The notes: generated by a model not told the origin, from the sequence alone. A DNA stretch of 64,000 nucleotides from JANYHF01 sp031367715 (GCA_031367715.1 JANLQJ010000034.1:1-64000); one strand, 5' to 3'. Shown: positions 7,366 to 18,757, counted from the first letter of the stretch. Translations and numbers: made by a program.

Positions 7366-8282
7366 GATGGCACCCCTTCAGTCGCGCGCGGATTGTAGGG
7401 GTGCTTGGCTTCCCATTCCGCCACCGATTTGATAAACTCTTCGTCCGCATGATCGGGAAGCACCACCTGCAGTTCCACCAGATGATCGCCAAGTCCGCTC
7501 TTGGCCGGCACACCTTTGCCACGCAGGCGCAGAATGGTGCCGGCGTTCGAGCCTCTGGGGATTGTGAGTTGCACCGTACCCGACACGGTTTCCACCGACA
7601 ATTTGGCGCCCGCCAACGCTTCGCCAATCGTTACCGGCAATGTTGATCGAATGGTGTTGCCATCGCGATGAAAGACCGCATGCGGTTTGACATGGATCTC
7701 CACCAGCGTGTCACCAGGCGCGCCAGCACCAATGCCCGGGTGCCCCTGGCCGCGCAGGCGCAGTGACTGCCCGTCCTGCAATCCCGCCGGGATGCTGATA
7801 TCGATGGTCTTGCCATCGGCCATCACGACCCGCTTCTTGGCGCCATTGACAGCCTCGATAAAGTCCACCGACAACGTGTAGTTGATATCCGGCCCCTTGG
7901 CGTTTCCTTGCGCACCGCGCGCGCCGAATAGCTCAGCGAACAGATCGCTGTCGAAGTGTTCGGTGTCGTGCCAATTGCGGTCATATTTGGATCCCGGCCC
8001 GGCGTCCGCGTGCTGACGATAGAATTCACGCTCGGGTGGTCGCGGCCGCTCGGCACCGCTGGCATTGATCTCGCCGCTGTCGAATCGCGCCCGTTTTTTG
8101 GCATCGCCGACAATGTCGTGGGCCGAGGCGATGTCCTTGAAGCGGGCTTCCGCACTTTTATCGCCTGGATGCAAGTCCGGATGGTTCTTCTTGGCGAGGC
8201 GCAGATAGGCCTTCCGTATTTCGGTTTGGGTCGCCTCTCGGCTGACACCCAGAATCTGATAGGGATCGGCCAATCTCGTCAT
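7362..8282 (-). CDS. cbpA: CbpA-type DnaJ co-chaperone
   Basis: The 306-residue protein has an N-terminal J domain (about residues 5-65) with the HPD motif in KKNHPDLHPGD, a linker, and two C-terminal substrate-binding beta domains with SIPAGLQDGQSLRLRGQG and TIPRGSNAGTILRLRGKG repeats. There is no Cys-rich zinc domain, which separates it from DnaJ proper and places it with CbpA. It delivers unfolded proteins to DnaK. The ATG at 8282 is chosen over an upstream in-frame start because the J domain begins right after it. cbpM follows with a 4-base overlap. An FNR-type box is centred about 60 bases upstream. Confidence 0.92.
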   Translation of the reverse strand: MTRLADPYQILGVSREATQTEIRKAYLRLAKKNHPDLHPGDKSAEARFKDIASAHDIVGDAKKRARFDSGEINASGAERPRPPEREFYRQHADAGPGSKYDRNWHDTEHFDSDLFAELFGARGAQGNAKGPDINYTLSVDFIEAVNGAKKRVVMADGKTIDISIPAGLQDGQSLRLRGQGHPGIGAGAPGDTLVEIHVKPHAVFHRDGNTIRSTLPVTIGEALAGAKLSVETVSGTVQLTIPRGSNAGTILRLRGKGVPAKSGLGDHLVELQVVLPDHADEEFIKSVAEWEAKHPYNPRATEGVPS

Positions 8283-8335
8283 CCTCCGACCGCGGCGCGC
8301 TCTCACCATCCTCATCACGCCAGATCCAGCGCGCC

Positions 8336-8349
8336 TTGATGCATGTCAA
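8336..8349 (-). promoter_or_regulatory. FNR/FixK box upstream of cbpA-cbpM
   Basis: TTGAT-GCAT-GTCAA matches the FNR/FixK pattern fully. Its centre is about 60 bases before the cbpA start. An activator at -41.5 would give a short leader of about 20 bases. It could also serve the divergent gene at 8610, but that is about 270 bases away. Confidence 0.65.
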
Positions 8350-8609
8350 TGTCACGAAGTTCCAGAAGCGGTTGGTAGTTCCAGCATCGCTGGGAGAGCC
8401 GGCGCCGATGCGCGTCACGAACTCACCAAATGTTTTTGCGCCCAGTTGGCGTGCCGCGTGCCGTTGCGGTTGACGCCTACTTCGACGCGCGGCGGATGCT
8501 CGAGCCCGGTGTCAATGCCGCCAAAGTTGCCCCCGCCGGCTGTTATCGCGACGTTCACGGTTATTTCAACCTCTGGTGCAGTCAGACGTCACCCTGGAGA
8601 CAAGTCCTG

Positions 8610-9020
8610 ATGAGATCCATCTTCGCAGTGATCGCGGCCGCCGCCGTCATGTTTGGCCTTGCAGGACTCTGGACCAGCGTCCTGTTACGCGACTATATCG
8701 CCGCCAACGTCAATCCGACAATGTTGCGTAATCCGCCCAACCTACTGCTGGTTTTCGTCGGCTACGCGGTGCTGGCGCTGCTGATGACGCTAATCTACCG
8801 CAAGTTCGTGCCGGTCACCGCCTCGCCGCCCTGGAGCGGTTTGCGCTTCGGCCTCGCCAGCGCGGTCTGTTGGCTGATGCCGTACAGCCTCGTGTTGTTT
8901 GGGGTTTACAACTTCCCTTATGTGGTTCTGCCACTCGATTTCGCCTGGGCATTGCTCGAACAAGGCATTGGCGGACTGCTCATTGGGTTGATCATGGGCA
9001 AGGCCCCAGCCCATGCATAG
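8610..9020 (+). CDS. small four-helix membrane protein of unknown function
   Basis: The 136-residue product has hydrophobic helices at about residues 3-22, 46-66, 80-100 and 110-130, with few charged residues. I do not recognise the family. The ATG at 8610 follows a GGAG-like site (CTGGAGAC) and removes a non-hydrophobic N-terminal extension available in the same frame. The end overlaps the next gene by 8 bases, so it is probably cotranscribed with the Lnt-like gene. Its place in the FNR-box block suggests a membrane role under low oxygen, but this is inference. Confidence 0.65.
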   Translation: MRSIFAVIAAAAVMFGLAGLWTSVLLRDYIAANVNPTMLRNPPNLLLVFVGYAVLALLMTLIYRKFVPVTASPPWSGLRFGLASAVCWLMPYSLVLFGVYNFPYVVLPLDFAWALLEQGIGGLLIGLIMGKAPAHA

Positions 9021-10605
9021 ACACACAACTATGCAATCGACGCTCGAACAATCCCAGGCTCGAGTGTCAGACAAACTCGTCAGTCTGTTGCTCCCGGTGG
9101 CCGCGCTGTTGGCGCAAACTTTCGCATCAGGTCGCCTGGCGGTCACGCCGGCGGTATGGCTGGCGCCGCTATTGCTCCTTGTGCTGCTTGACCGCCTGCC
9201 GAATTGGCGTGGCCTTGCGCTGATCTACGGCGCACTCTTTGTTGCGTTCCTGTTGCAATGGGATGGCTACATTCCAGCCCCCCGGCCGATCTACATTGCG
9301 GTCGCGGTCGGCTATGCGCTTGTGTCGACACTTCCGTACGCAGCTCACTTGCTTTCGATCTGGATGCGCGGCCGAACCGATGGTCTGACGGTTCTGGCCT
9401 TTCCGGCGGCCTTGGTCGTGGTCGAGTGGCTGACACGTCTGTTCAGTCCCTACGGCAGCTGGGGCGCCGTCGGTTACGCCCTGCCGCGCAGCGAGGCCCT
9501 GTTGCAGCTTGGATCGCTGTTCGGGCTGGCGGCGGCTGCCGGAGCAGTCGGCGGCGCAGCCGCTATCGGTGCCTGGGTCGTGCGTGGCGGATTGAGCGCC
9601 AACCGTAACCGCCGCATGCTCGGCGCGCTGGCGGCAGTTGCGCTGTTGGCCTGGAGCTGGGGGGCCTGGCGTGCGCGGACTTTTCTATCGCTGCAGCCCA
9701 GCGTCGCCGTCAGCACCGTGTTCGTCCCGATCTCGGATAAATCAATCATCTTTGGTGAGGTCGATTGGGCGGGACAGGTTGGCAAGCCGATGACCACGGC
9801 GGATCAGGTGTTTCTCGACCTCTATCTCCTGAACAAGACCGTACCGGTACCACTCGAGAGAGACGTATACGCATGGTTTGTCGGCAAGCAAGACGCGCTG
9901 CTTGCCGCCTCGGAGCGCGAAGCCGTTCTAGGGTCCAAACTCATCGTCTGGTCTGAAGGCAACGGCGTGGCATTGTTCGAACAGGAGGCCGCCTTCATTG
10001 CTCGCGGGCAGGCCCTGGCAAAGTCTCGTGGCGTCGTGCTCGTCATGACCTTGAACACCAAGCGCGTCGGCGAGACACTGAGCCAGAACAAGGCGCTGAT
10101 CATCGATGCCGATGGCGAGATCCGCACCAGCTTCGCAAAGGCCAAACCGGTGCCAGGCGCCGAGAACTCCGTGGCCGGCACCGGCATTGTCGCGGTGGTG
10201 TCGACGGCCATCGGGCGCATCGCCGGCGTGATCTGTTTCGATGCCGACCACCCCGAACTGATCCGTCAGGCCGCGACCGGCGGCGCCGATCTGCTGGTTG
10301 TGCCAGCCTATGATTGGCCCGATATCGATCCATACCACGCCGAAATGACCGCATGGCGCGCCAGCGAACTCGGGCTGCCGATCGTGCGCAGCGCATCGTC
10401 GGGCCAATCTGCGGTGTTCGACGCCAAGGGCCGCCTGGTCGCCTCCAGCGACGCCTTCGGAGCCGCAGGTCCCGCCATGCGCGCCCGCGTTCCGATCGGA
10501 CGCTTACCAACGTTGTATGCGAGATTTGGCGACCTTGGCACGGGCATGCCCGCGATCTTGCTGTTGGCAGCTACCGTCATGCGACGCCGAACTCGGAAGG
10601 CTTAG
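9013..10605 (+). CDS. apolipoprotein N-acyltransferase-like nitrilase-superfamily membrane protein
   Basis: The 530-residue protein has an N-terminal membrane half (about six helices, residues 20-215) and a C-terminal carbon-nitrogen hydrolase domain (about 230-510). The nitrilase triad is complete: Glu315 in VWSEGNG, Lys376 in SFAKAKP, and Cys408 in GVICFDAD. This layout is that of Lnt, which N-acylates lipoproteins using phospholipid, but the sequence is too diverged for me to call it the housekeeping Lnt. It may be a paralogue acting on other substrates. The start overlaps the previous gene; ATG 9031 is an alternative. Confidence 0.75.
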   Translation: MHRHTTMQSTLEQSQARVSDKLVSLLLPVAALLAQTFASGRLAVTPAVWLAPLLLLVLLDRLPNWRGLALIYGALFVAFLLQWDGYIPAPRPIYIAVAVGYALVSTLPYAAHLLSIWMRGRTDGLTVLAFPAALVVVEWLTRLFSPYGSWGAVGYALPRSEALLQLGSLFGLAAAAGAVGGAAAIGAWVVRGGLSANRNRRMLGALAAVALLAWSWGAWRARTFLSLQPSVAVSTVFVPISDKSIIFGEVDWAGQVGKPMTTADQVFLDLYLLNKTVPVPLERDVYAWFVGKQDALLAASEREAVLGSKLIVWSEGNGVALFEQEAAFIARGQALAKSRGVVLVMTLNTKRVGETLSQNKALIIDADGEIRTSFAKAKPVPGAENSVAGTGIVAVVSTAIGRIAGVICFDADHPELIRQAATGGADLLVVPAYDWPDIDPYHAEMTAWRASELGLPIVRSASSGQSAVFDAKGRLVASSDAFGAAGPAMRARVPIGRLPTLYARFGDLGTGMPAILLLAATVMRRRTRKA

Positions 10606-10658
10606 TCTACCCATCTGTGAACCAGTGATTCGCGCCTCAAACGGCAAGAGGTTTGGAA

Positions 10659-13238
<2,580 letters not shown>

Positions 13239-13334
13239 GTGGTTTCCGCAAGGCAGGCCATGACACAAATCAGAGCTATTATGGCCCCGCCAGTTATTCA
13301 TGGAAAGTCTCAATCAACGCGTGAGGGCTGGTTT

Positions 13335-14315
13335 GTGAGTAGACGAAACCTCTTGTTCGGCGGCCTGGCCTGCGTCCTTGCTGCCGCCATGTTGTTTGTC
13401 TGGTGGCGCTTTGACACGGGCATCAGAGCAGCTCGGGAGCGGGTCGCTCGCGGCAGCCTGCTGATCGAAACCCGCTGCGGCCTTATCGAGTATCAGGAGG
13501 CCGGTAAAGGCGTGCCGCTGTTGGCGGTTCACGGCAGTGGCGGAGGCTATGACCAAGGCATGGCGTTCGCGGCCCCGCTGGTAAAAAAGGGCATCCGGGT
13601 GATCGCGATGTCCCGGTTCGGCTACTTGCGCACGCCGATGCCTGCCGATGCATCGGCAGAGGCACAAGCCGGCGCTCACGTCTGCCTGCTGGACGCGCTC
13701 GGCATCAAACAGGCCGCTGTCATAGGTGGCTCGGCCGGTGCGCCGTCCGCGCTTCAGATGGCCATCCGCCACCCTGATCGGGTCAGCGCGCTCATTCTGC
13801 TGGTGCCGCTGGCCTACAAGCCGCCGGAGCAGACCAACTCCGCGCCGCCGCTGCCGCCGTGGCTCGAGGCCACGATGATGTCCGTGATCGGATCAGACTT
13901 TCTGTTCTGGTCAGCCATGCACCTGGCGCGCGACCAGATTATCAAGGTCGTGCTGGCCACGCCGCCCGACCTGCTGGCGGCGGCCAGTCCGAAAGAGCGT
14001 TCCCGGATCAATTCCATGCTCGATAACATCCTGCCGGTGTCCGCCCGTGCCGAGGGTTTGCGCAGCGACAGCGCCGTGGGCAAACACCTGACAGCGGCGC
14101 GGCTGGATTCGGTTCACGCGCCGACACTGATTATCAGCTCACGTGACGACGGCTATGGCACCTATGCCAGCGCTGAGTACACCGCCAGCAAGATTGCTGG
14201 AGCCAAGTTCATCGGTTTCGAAACAGGCGGACATACCTGGGTTGGCCATGACGACGAGGTGATGGCGGCGATTGCGGACCTGCTGAAGCCCGTCGACCAG
14301 GCGGCCAAGCCATGA
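13335..14315 (+). CDS. membrane-anchored alpha/beta hydrolase
   Basis: The 326-residue product has an N-terminal membrane anchor or uncleaved signal (RRNLLFGGLACVLAAAMLFVWW) and an alpha/beta hydrolase fold: oxyanion HGSGGGYDQG, nucleophile elbow GGSAG with Ser133, an aspartate in SSRDDGYG, and a histidine in GGHTWVGH. Substrate is unknown. The GTG at 13335 is chosen because GAGGG stands just before it and the signal sequence starts there; in-frame ATGs at 13260 and 13281 would add a charged extension. It follows the P-type ATPase in the same direction. Confidence 0.78.
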   Translation: MSRRNLLFGGLACVLAAAMLFVWWRFDTGIRAARERVARGSLLIETRCGLIEYQEAGKGVPLLAVHGSGGGYDQGMAFAAPLVKKGIRVIAMSRFGYLRTPMPADASAEAQAGAHVCLLDALGIKQAAVIGGSAGAPSALQMAIRHPDRVSALILLVPLAYKPPEQTNSAPPLPPWLEATMMSVIGSDFLFWSAMHLARDQIIKVVLATPPDLLAAASPKERSRINSMLDNILPVSARAEGLRSDSAVGKHLTAARLDSVHAPTLIISSRDDGYGTYASAEYTASKIAGAKFIGFETGGHTWVGHDDEVMAAIADLLKPVDQAAKP

Positions 14316-14469
14316 CCGAATAGCCATCGATCTTTTTCTTTCTGGTTTTTGTTTTGCCGCTTCCCTTCTACCTCTTGGGCGCAACGGGTGGCCGGCTTCC
14401 TGGCCTGCCATTCCTCCCAGTCAGCGCATTGATGGCGTTTGTTCCGATGATCTCGGCGCTCGTCATGGT

Positions 14470-14706
14470 CTATTGGCAGCGCGGTCTCGCGTCCCGATGC
14501 CGCTTCAAGGACCACAAGAGCGCAAGCCCGCCCGCCGCGAGCGCGACAGCACCGATGACGGCCCAAATCAGCGAAGGGCCCTGAATGCCAGCGCAATCGG
14601 CAAAGCAAAGAATTGGCCGCAAACGGACAATCCCCAAGCCTTGGAGCAGCCAGAGCCCGCCTAGCAATGCGGACATGACGCCGAAGACCATCCCGACCAT
14701 TTTCAC
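14470..14706 (-). CDS. small two-helix membrane protein
   Basis: The 78-residue product has hydrophobic helices at about residues 3-22 and 42-62 joined by a loop with two cysteines (CFADCAG), and a basic C-terminal tail. Similar short membrane proteins are common in alphaproteobacteria but have no known function. The GTG at 14706 has AAAGGA about 8 bases upstream and is preferred to the ATG two codons later. It lies downstream of, and on the same strand as, the universal stress protein gene, so it may be cotranscribed with it. Confidence 0.65.
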   Translation of the reverse strand: MKMVGMVFGVMSALLGGLWLLQGLGIVRLRPILCFADCAGIQGPSLIWAVIGAVALAAGGLALLWSLKRHRDARPRCQ

Positions 14707-14758
14707 GTGATTTGTCCTTTGTGCGCTCCGCTCGCTCACATCATGGCCGCCACGTGAC

Positions 14759-15613
14759 TCAATGCGACATCAGGATCGGAATGGTGGTCTGGTCGAGCAT
14801 GCCGCGGGTGGCGCCGCCGAACACGATCTCGCGGATGCGCCAATGGCCGTAACCGCCCATCACGATCAGGTCGCAGTTGTGTTCTTTGGCCTGCGCCAGC
14901 ATTTCGGCGGCAACCTCCGCGCCCGACGCAGCGGCCTTGGCCACGCTGCAGCGCACGCCGTGGCGCTCCAATGTGGTGGCGATGCCCGAGGTCGGCGCGG
15001 TGGCATCGTCAGCACCCATCCAACTACCGCTGCTGACCGGCCCGGCCGCCAGGATGCGGACGCTCTCGGCCAGTTGCAGAAACGGCATGGCGTCGAAGGC
15101 CGCGCGGGCCGATTCGCGGCTTGCATTCCAAGCCAACAACACGCGTTTGCCGACGGTCGCTGCCGCATTGGCTGTCGGCACGACGTACACGGGCCGGCCC
15201 AGTCCAAGCATCACCTGTTCGGTCATGGCGATGCCATCGATCAGCGTAATGGATCTGTCTGGCTGTGCGAGGATCATCAGGTCCGCCTCGCGGCCGTGGC
15301 GCATGATCACGGTGGCCGGGGGCTCAGAGTTGGCTTCGACCTTGCGCCATTCGACGGGTACGCCCTCGCCCGCGATCGCCTTGTTGAAGGTTTCGCCAAT
15401 TCGCTTGCCTGCCGCCTGGTACGCTTGGCGCTGCGCCTCAATCAACTCGCCCGTCGCCCCGTAAGCCATCGCCGCCGGGATGAAGGCATTGGGGACAACA
15501 TGCAGGCCGATCAAGTGCGCTGAAAAATGCTTTGCGACAGCAATTGCTGCTTTTGTGACGCTGAGCGCCTGCGCTTCGGTGTCGAGATGGACAAGGATGG
15601 TTTTGATTGGCAT
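14759..15613 (-). CDS. tandem-domain universal stress protein
   Basis: The 284-residue cytoplasmic protein contains two UspA domains. The first starts with KTILVHLDTEAQA; the second starts near residue 157 with KRVLLAWNASRESARA and ends with DLIVMGGYGHWRIREIVFGGATRGML, which includes the ATP-binding G-x2-G-x9-G(S/T)-like loop. The ATG at 15613 begins exactly at the first domain; the longer in-frame extension lacks family character. Tandem Usp proteins are commonly induced under low oxygen or growth arrest. Here the gene sits just downstream of the Crp/Fnr regulator on the same strand. Confidence 0.9.
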   Translation of the reverse strand: MPIKTILVHLDTEAQALSVTKAAIAVAKHFSAHLIGLHVVPNAFIPAAMAYGATGELIEAQRQAYQAAGKRIGETFNKAIAGEGVPVEWRKVEANSEPPATVIMRHGREADLMILAQPDRSITLIDGIAMTEQVMLGLGRPVYVVPTANAAATVGKRVLLAWNASRESARAAFDAMPFLQLAESVRILAAGPVSSGSWMGADDATAPTSGIATTLERHGVRCSVAKAAASGAEVAAEMLAQAKEHNCDLIVMGGYGHWRIREIVFGGATRGMLDQTTIPILMSH

Positions 15614-15704
15614 ACCCGTCTCCTTGTGACTTTCGGTTGCGCGTCGTGTCGTTGGACGACCAAACAAACGTCGTCGCGGAACGCCGTTTTTCGTTGCCAG
15701 CGGC

Positions 15705-16421
15705 TCATACCGTCCGATCACCCGCGGCGACGTCCTCCAGGGCCCGGCCATCGAGAATACGAATGTGCCCTTGATGGCGAGAGATGATGTGACCAATGGT
15801 GAACTTGGTGAGAGTCCGGCTGACGGTTTCGGTCGTAAGCCCTAGAAAATCGGCAATATCGCAGCGCGTCATCGGCAGCTCGATACGGGCAGCGGGGCGC
15901 AGGGCGCGCGCATTGCGCTCTGACAGGCCGAGCAGAAAAGTCGCCACCCGTTCCGACGCATTCAGTCTCCCCACCGTCATGAGCAGATCCTGCGCGGTGG
16001 CCAACTCCTGCGAAATGGCATCGTAGAGCCGCATGCCAAGATGGGAGTCTTCGCGCGCCATGCGATGCAGGGTGATGGCTGGCAGCGCACGCACCGTCGC
16101 CGTGCCGCTGCATTCGGCAGAACACTGATGACGGGTCCCGGCGCCAAGACCGACCATATCGCCAGTGACGGCAAAACCTGTGACCTGCCTGCGTCCGTTC
16201 GGCAGCAATCGGTAGAGGACGAACGCGCCCTCGATGACTTGATAGATGTTCGATTTATCTTCCCCCTCCCGGAACAGCTGCTCGTGGGACTTGAGCGTCC
16301 GAATGGGAGCGCGCGCGAGGCGGTCCGTAATGGAATCGACCGGCTGCGCCTTGCTCGACGGATATACCGGAAAGCCATCGCCGGGTTCGATCGAATGAGC
16401 ACCCGAGTGAATCATCAACAT
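15705..16421 (-). CDS. Crp/Fnr family transcription regulator (FixK/FNR class)
   Basis: The 238-residue regulator has a cyclic-nucleotide-fold sensor domain (about 30-145), a dimer helix, and a C-terminal winged helix with recognition helix TTETVSRTLTKF. The E-x2-SR pattern there is that of FNR/FixK proteins reading TTGAT-N4-ATCAA. The N terminus lacks the cysteine cluster of FNR; the only paired cysteines are in HQCSAECSG near residue 105. It therefore resembles FixK more than an iron-sulfur FNR. AGGAG lies 6 bases before the ATG at 16421. At least three well-placed matching boxes lie within 10 kb, at 8336, 16584 and 18260. Confidence 0.9.
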   Translation of the reverse strand: MLMIHSGAHSIEPGDGFPVYPSSKAQPVDSITDRLARAPIRTLKSHEQLFREGEDKSNIYQVIEGAFVLYRLLPNGRRQVTGFAVTGDMVGLGAGTRHQCSAECSGTATVRALPAITLHRMAREDSHLGMRLYDAISQELATAQDLLMTVGRLNASERVATFLLGLSERNARALRPAARIELPMTRCDIADFLGLTTETVSRTLTKFTIGHIISRHQGHIRILDGRALEDVAAGDRTV

Positions 16422-16583
16422 ACCGCTCTCCTCCACGTGTCCCCATCGGGGGCCAACTTACAGCAACGCACAACACCAGGGTTTGGTTGCAAGCGTTTGC
16501 GAGTTTCGTGTCAGATTGTCACCAAGTGTCGAGATCGGGTGCTCACACCGAGGCCAAGACAAATCGCTGGCGCATCGCAACGA

Positions 16584-16597
16584 TTGATCCACGTCAA
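16584..16597 (+). promoter_or_regulatory. FNR/FixK box upstream of the 16698 gene pair
   Basis: TTGAT-CCAC-GTCAA is a full pattern match. Its centre is about 107 bases before the 67-residue protein gene and about 170 bases before the divergent Crp/Fnr gene. It could act on both, including feedback on the regulator. Confidence 0.65.
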
Positions 16598-16697
16598 CGC
16601 TGCCTCACGCTTGGAGGCCGCATGATCCCGCAATTCGGACCCTGTTGGTTGCTATCCGCTACAGAAATGCCGCGTCCATTTCTTAGGAGATCACAAG

Positions 16698-16901
16698 ATG
16701 GCTTTCGAGGACATCAAGGCGCAGATCGCGATGCTGCTGGCTGACACGCAGGAGCGACCGGATAACCTGCACGCGGTCTATCAGAAGGTCATGCAGGAGA
16801 TCAATGAAATGAAGGCCTTCGGCATGCCGCTTCCCGAAGACCTCGTCGAACTTGAGCGCGCCCTTGAAGAGCGGTTTTCGCAAGACTTGCCGCGGAACTA
16901 A
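16698..16901 (+). CDS. small helical cytoplasmic protein of unknown function
   Basis: The 67-residue product is acidic, has no membrane segment, and looks fully helical (AFEDIKAQIAMLLADTQE, then QKVMQEINEMKAFGMPLPEDL). The ATG has TAGGAGAT about 10 bases upstream. I do not recognise a named family. It precedes the DUF4389 gene by 18 bases, and the pair is downstream of an FNR/FixK box, so I infer low-oxygen expression. Confidence 0.7.
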   Translation: MAFEDIKAQIAMLLADTQERPDNLHAVYQKVMQEINEMKAFGMPLPEDLVELERALEERFSQDLPRN

Positions 16902-16919
16902 CCGGATCGGAGGACTTCC

Positions 16920-17201
16920 ATGCCAACCATCGAGCAAGAGCGTCTGTCTTTGAAACGCTCTAGATTAGTTCGCGCCGTATACCTGATTTTCTTTCTTTTC
17001 GCCTTTGGTGTCGGAGAGACAGTTCTGGGGCTGCTCGCCGTGGTGCAGTTCGTCTGGCTGCTGGCAACTGGAGAGCCGAACCGGAACTTGAGTCGGTTAG
17101 GCGCGTCGCTGGCGCGTTGGTTCGCCGACGTTGTCCGCTTTCTGACCTGCGCCAGCGATGAGAAGCCTTTTCCCTGGAAAGATTGGCCAACCGCAGACTG
17201 A
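16920..17201 (+). CDS. DUF4389 domain membrane protein
   Basis: The 93-residue protein has two hydrophobic helices (about 18-38 and 40-52) followed by a segment with RLGASLARWFADVVRFLTCASDEKPFPW, which is typical of DUF4389 proteins. Function is unknown; many are encoded near anaerobic or denitrification genes. CGGAGG lies about 8 bases before the ATG. It follows the 67-residue protein gene in an apparent two-gene operon. Confidence 0.8.
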   Translation: MPTIEQERLSLKRSRLVRAVYLIFFLFAFGVGETVLGLLAVVQFVWLLATGEPNRNLSRLGASLARWFADVVRFLTCASDEKPFPWKDWPTAD

Positions 17202-17281
17202 GCCGTTCCTTCTACCGACGGTCACGTCAATCGCAATGTTACCAGTTGCAGCGTCCAGACTTGCGGGTGCACCGCGACGTC

Positions 17282-17372
17282 TAATACCAGCCCACTTATG
17301 GTTTGACCTGTCACTTTGAAGGTTCGTGACAGAGGTCATGGCGTAGGGGCGCACAGCAGTGCGCCCCTACGC
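17282..17372. repeat. remnant of the 46271-type element followed by a perfect hairpin
   Basis: Starting at 17282 the sequence TAATACCAGCCC plus GGTTTGACC matches the end of the palindromic element at 46271-46656 for about 30 bases. At 17341-17372 a perfect 14-bp inverted repeat with a 4-base loop (GCGTAGGGGCGCAC stem) follows. It may also end transcription of the DUF4389 operon, though there is no T run. Confidence 0.6.
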
Positions 17373-17581
17373 TTGCGAGCACGAGTCAAACGATAGGTTG
17401 GACGGTATAAACCCATATTGGTGCTTATCTTCAACATCGTCATAGACTGCGTCCGAATCTGCCATCGCGCCGGTATGCGAAGCGGCGGCGCGGGCGCCTC
17501 TTTGGCACCAACTTGGTTCAGGTTGTCAACGGTCTTTTCCTCAACGCTCCGCGCAAAGTGATCACTGCCGTACGCTCATAC

Positions 17582-17620
17582 AAAAAAATTCCCGGACACC
17601 GCGATCTGACGGTGGCCGGG
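17582..17620 (-). terminator. rho-independent terminator of the cupredoxin gene
   Basis: On the minus strand an 11-bp stem with one mismatch (17610-17620 pairs with 17591-17601) is followed by seven T residues, about 35 bases after the cupredoxin stop codon. Confidence 0.8.
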
Positions 17621-17653
17621 ATGCTGAAGGTGCCTGGGATGAAAAAGGCTGTG

Positions 17654-18148
17654 CTACTTCACGGTAAAGGTCGTCCACATGCCGGTCATATAGTGCCCTG
17701 GCACGTTACAATAGAGCAGATAGGTGCCTGGCTTCATCGTCAGGACCAGCTTGCCTGACTTGCCCGGATCGAGTTCAGCAACCTCACCAAGATCGCCGGC
17801 CTTGTCCTCGACAACACGGTTTTCGTTGGCATTGAAAGGCAACGGCTTGGTGGCATCGGGAATCGCCATGACGATCATTTCGTGCACGACGGTTTTGGAA
17901 TCGTTTGAAACCTCGAAGGTCACCTCGCCGGCAGGTACCGTCGCGGGATCCGCCTTCAAGGACATCGTCGCCTTTGACATATCACCGGACATCGCCATGC
18001 CTAGCTTCATGTTCAGGTCGATATCGGCGGTAGTCTCGGTCATCGATACCTTCACCACGTAACCTGCGGCTGATGCCGGCGCAACAATGCCAACTGCCGC
18101 CAGCATCACAGCTGCGACAAGGGCGCTGTGCTTGACAAATGTCTTCAT
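17654..18148 (-). CDS. periplasmic cupredoxin (type-1 copper protein)
   Basis: The 164-residue precursor has a signal peptide ending at ASA (about residue 27). Copper ligands of a type-1 site are visible: His89 in KTVVHEM, then Cys147, His152 and Met154 or Met157 in YCNVPGHYMTGM. It belongs to the sulfocyanin/plastocyanin-like cupredoxins and probably carries electrons or binds copper in the periplasm. A GGA lies before the ATG. Upstream at 18260-18273 is an FNR/FixK box, which suggests use in low-oxygen respiration. No copper oxidase or nitrite reductase gene is adjacent, so its partner is unknown. Confidence 0.88.
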   Translation of the reverse strand: MKTFVKHSALVAAVMLAAVGIVAPASAAGYVVKVSMTETTADIDLNMKLGMAMSGDMSKATMSLKADPATVPAGEVTFEVSNDSKTVVHEMIVMAIPDATKPLPFNANENRVVEDKAGDLGEVAELDPGKSGKLVLTMKPGTYLLYCNVPGHYMTGMWTTFTVK

Positions 18149-18259
18149 GATCCGATCCTTTACGAGCTTATGTCGCGGTTCACGACCCGTGATACCGCCG
18201 CCGCCGTCTTTGCTTTCCGAAGGCTGAAACTAACTTGCGGCCTGCGCAGTGCGTACACA

Positions 18260-18273
18260 TTGATCAGGGTCAA
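18260..18273 (-). promoter_or_regulatory. FNR/FixK box upstream of the cupredoxin gene
   Basis: TTGAT-CAGG-GTCAA matches the pattern fully. It is centred about 118 bases before the cupredoxin ATG, compatible with activation at -41.5 and a leader near 77 bases. Confidence 0.65.
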
Positions 18274-18316
18274 GCATTTCCAGATTAGTTTTGACCGATG
18301 GCATCGAGCGTGCGTG

Positions 18317-18592
18317 TCAACCCTTCGGCTTCTCGTCCATCAACTGTTTTAGCTTGCGAGCCTCCCAGTTCGCTGACAGGCCAAGCCGATAGCCGAAAAC
18401 GCCAATGGCATGGCCGATTATGCCAATACCCCAGCCCAAGAAGACCCACTGCACCCAGTAAGGTGGACCAGCCCAAGCATTAACCGTCAACAGACCAACC
18501 ATAACGAGAACAAAGATCGTCGCGTGGACGTAGAACCCTTTGAGACGGGCAATCTGCCGCTTGGCTTTACGTAATTTTTCCTGATCGTCCAT
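18317..18592 (-). CDS. 2TM-domain membrane protein
   Basis: The 91-residue protein has an N-terminal basic amphipathic helix (DDQEKLRKAKRQIARLKGFY), two transmembrane helices (about 22-40 and 48-68) and a short basic tail, which is the 2TM domain layout. Function is unknown; related domains are found fused to sensor kinases. The ATG at 18592 follows GGGAG by 8 bases; the longer in-frame start adds an unlikely Arg-rich leader. It lies upstream of the cupredoxin gene on the same strand. Confidence 0.75.
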   Translation of the reverse strand: MDDQEKLRKAKRQIARLKGFYVHATIFVLVMVGLLTVNAWAGPPYWVQWVFLGWGIGIIGHAIGVFGYRLGLSANWEARKLKQLMDEKPKG

Positions 18593-18757
18593 GGCCAACT
18601 CTCCCGTAACAAGACGCCGGCACGCGCGCCGACGCCTCATTTTGGTTCGGATCGGACCGCTACGCCCTGCGCTGGATCAATGATCCGTTCTGGCCGCTGC
18701 GACGTATCGGCCACCGTTGACTTCGACCACGAAATCCCGCGCAGCCGTCGCGATGCT

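Larger units (their letters stand above)
17202..17653. other. 450-base intergenic region with repeat remnant, hairpin and terminator
   Basis: No supported gene is present. An open frame at 17513-17758 overlaps the cupredoxin gene antisense and crosses its terminator, so I reject it. The region holds a fragment of the palindromic element found at 46271, a perfect 14-bp hairpin, and the cupredoxin terminator, each listed separately. Confidence 0.6.

Noticed and set aside
17402..17414. CGGTATAAACCCA 13-mer shared with 32036 as a possible common promoter
   Set aside because: No gene follows at 17402 and no consistent -35 is present in both places; I regard it as chance or a weak -10.
17513..17758. 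81-residue plus-strand frame
   Set aside because: It runs over the cupredoxin terminator and antisense to its 3' end, with no ribosome site.
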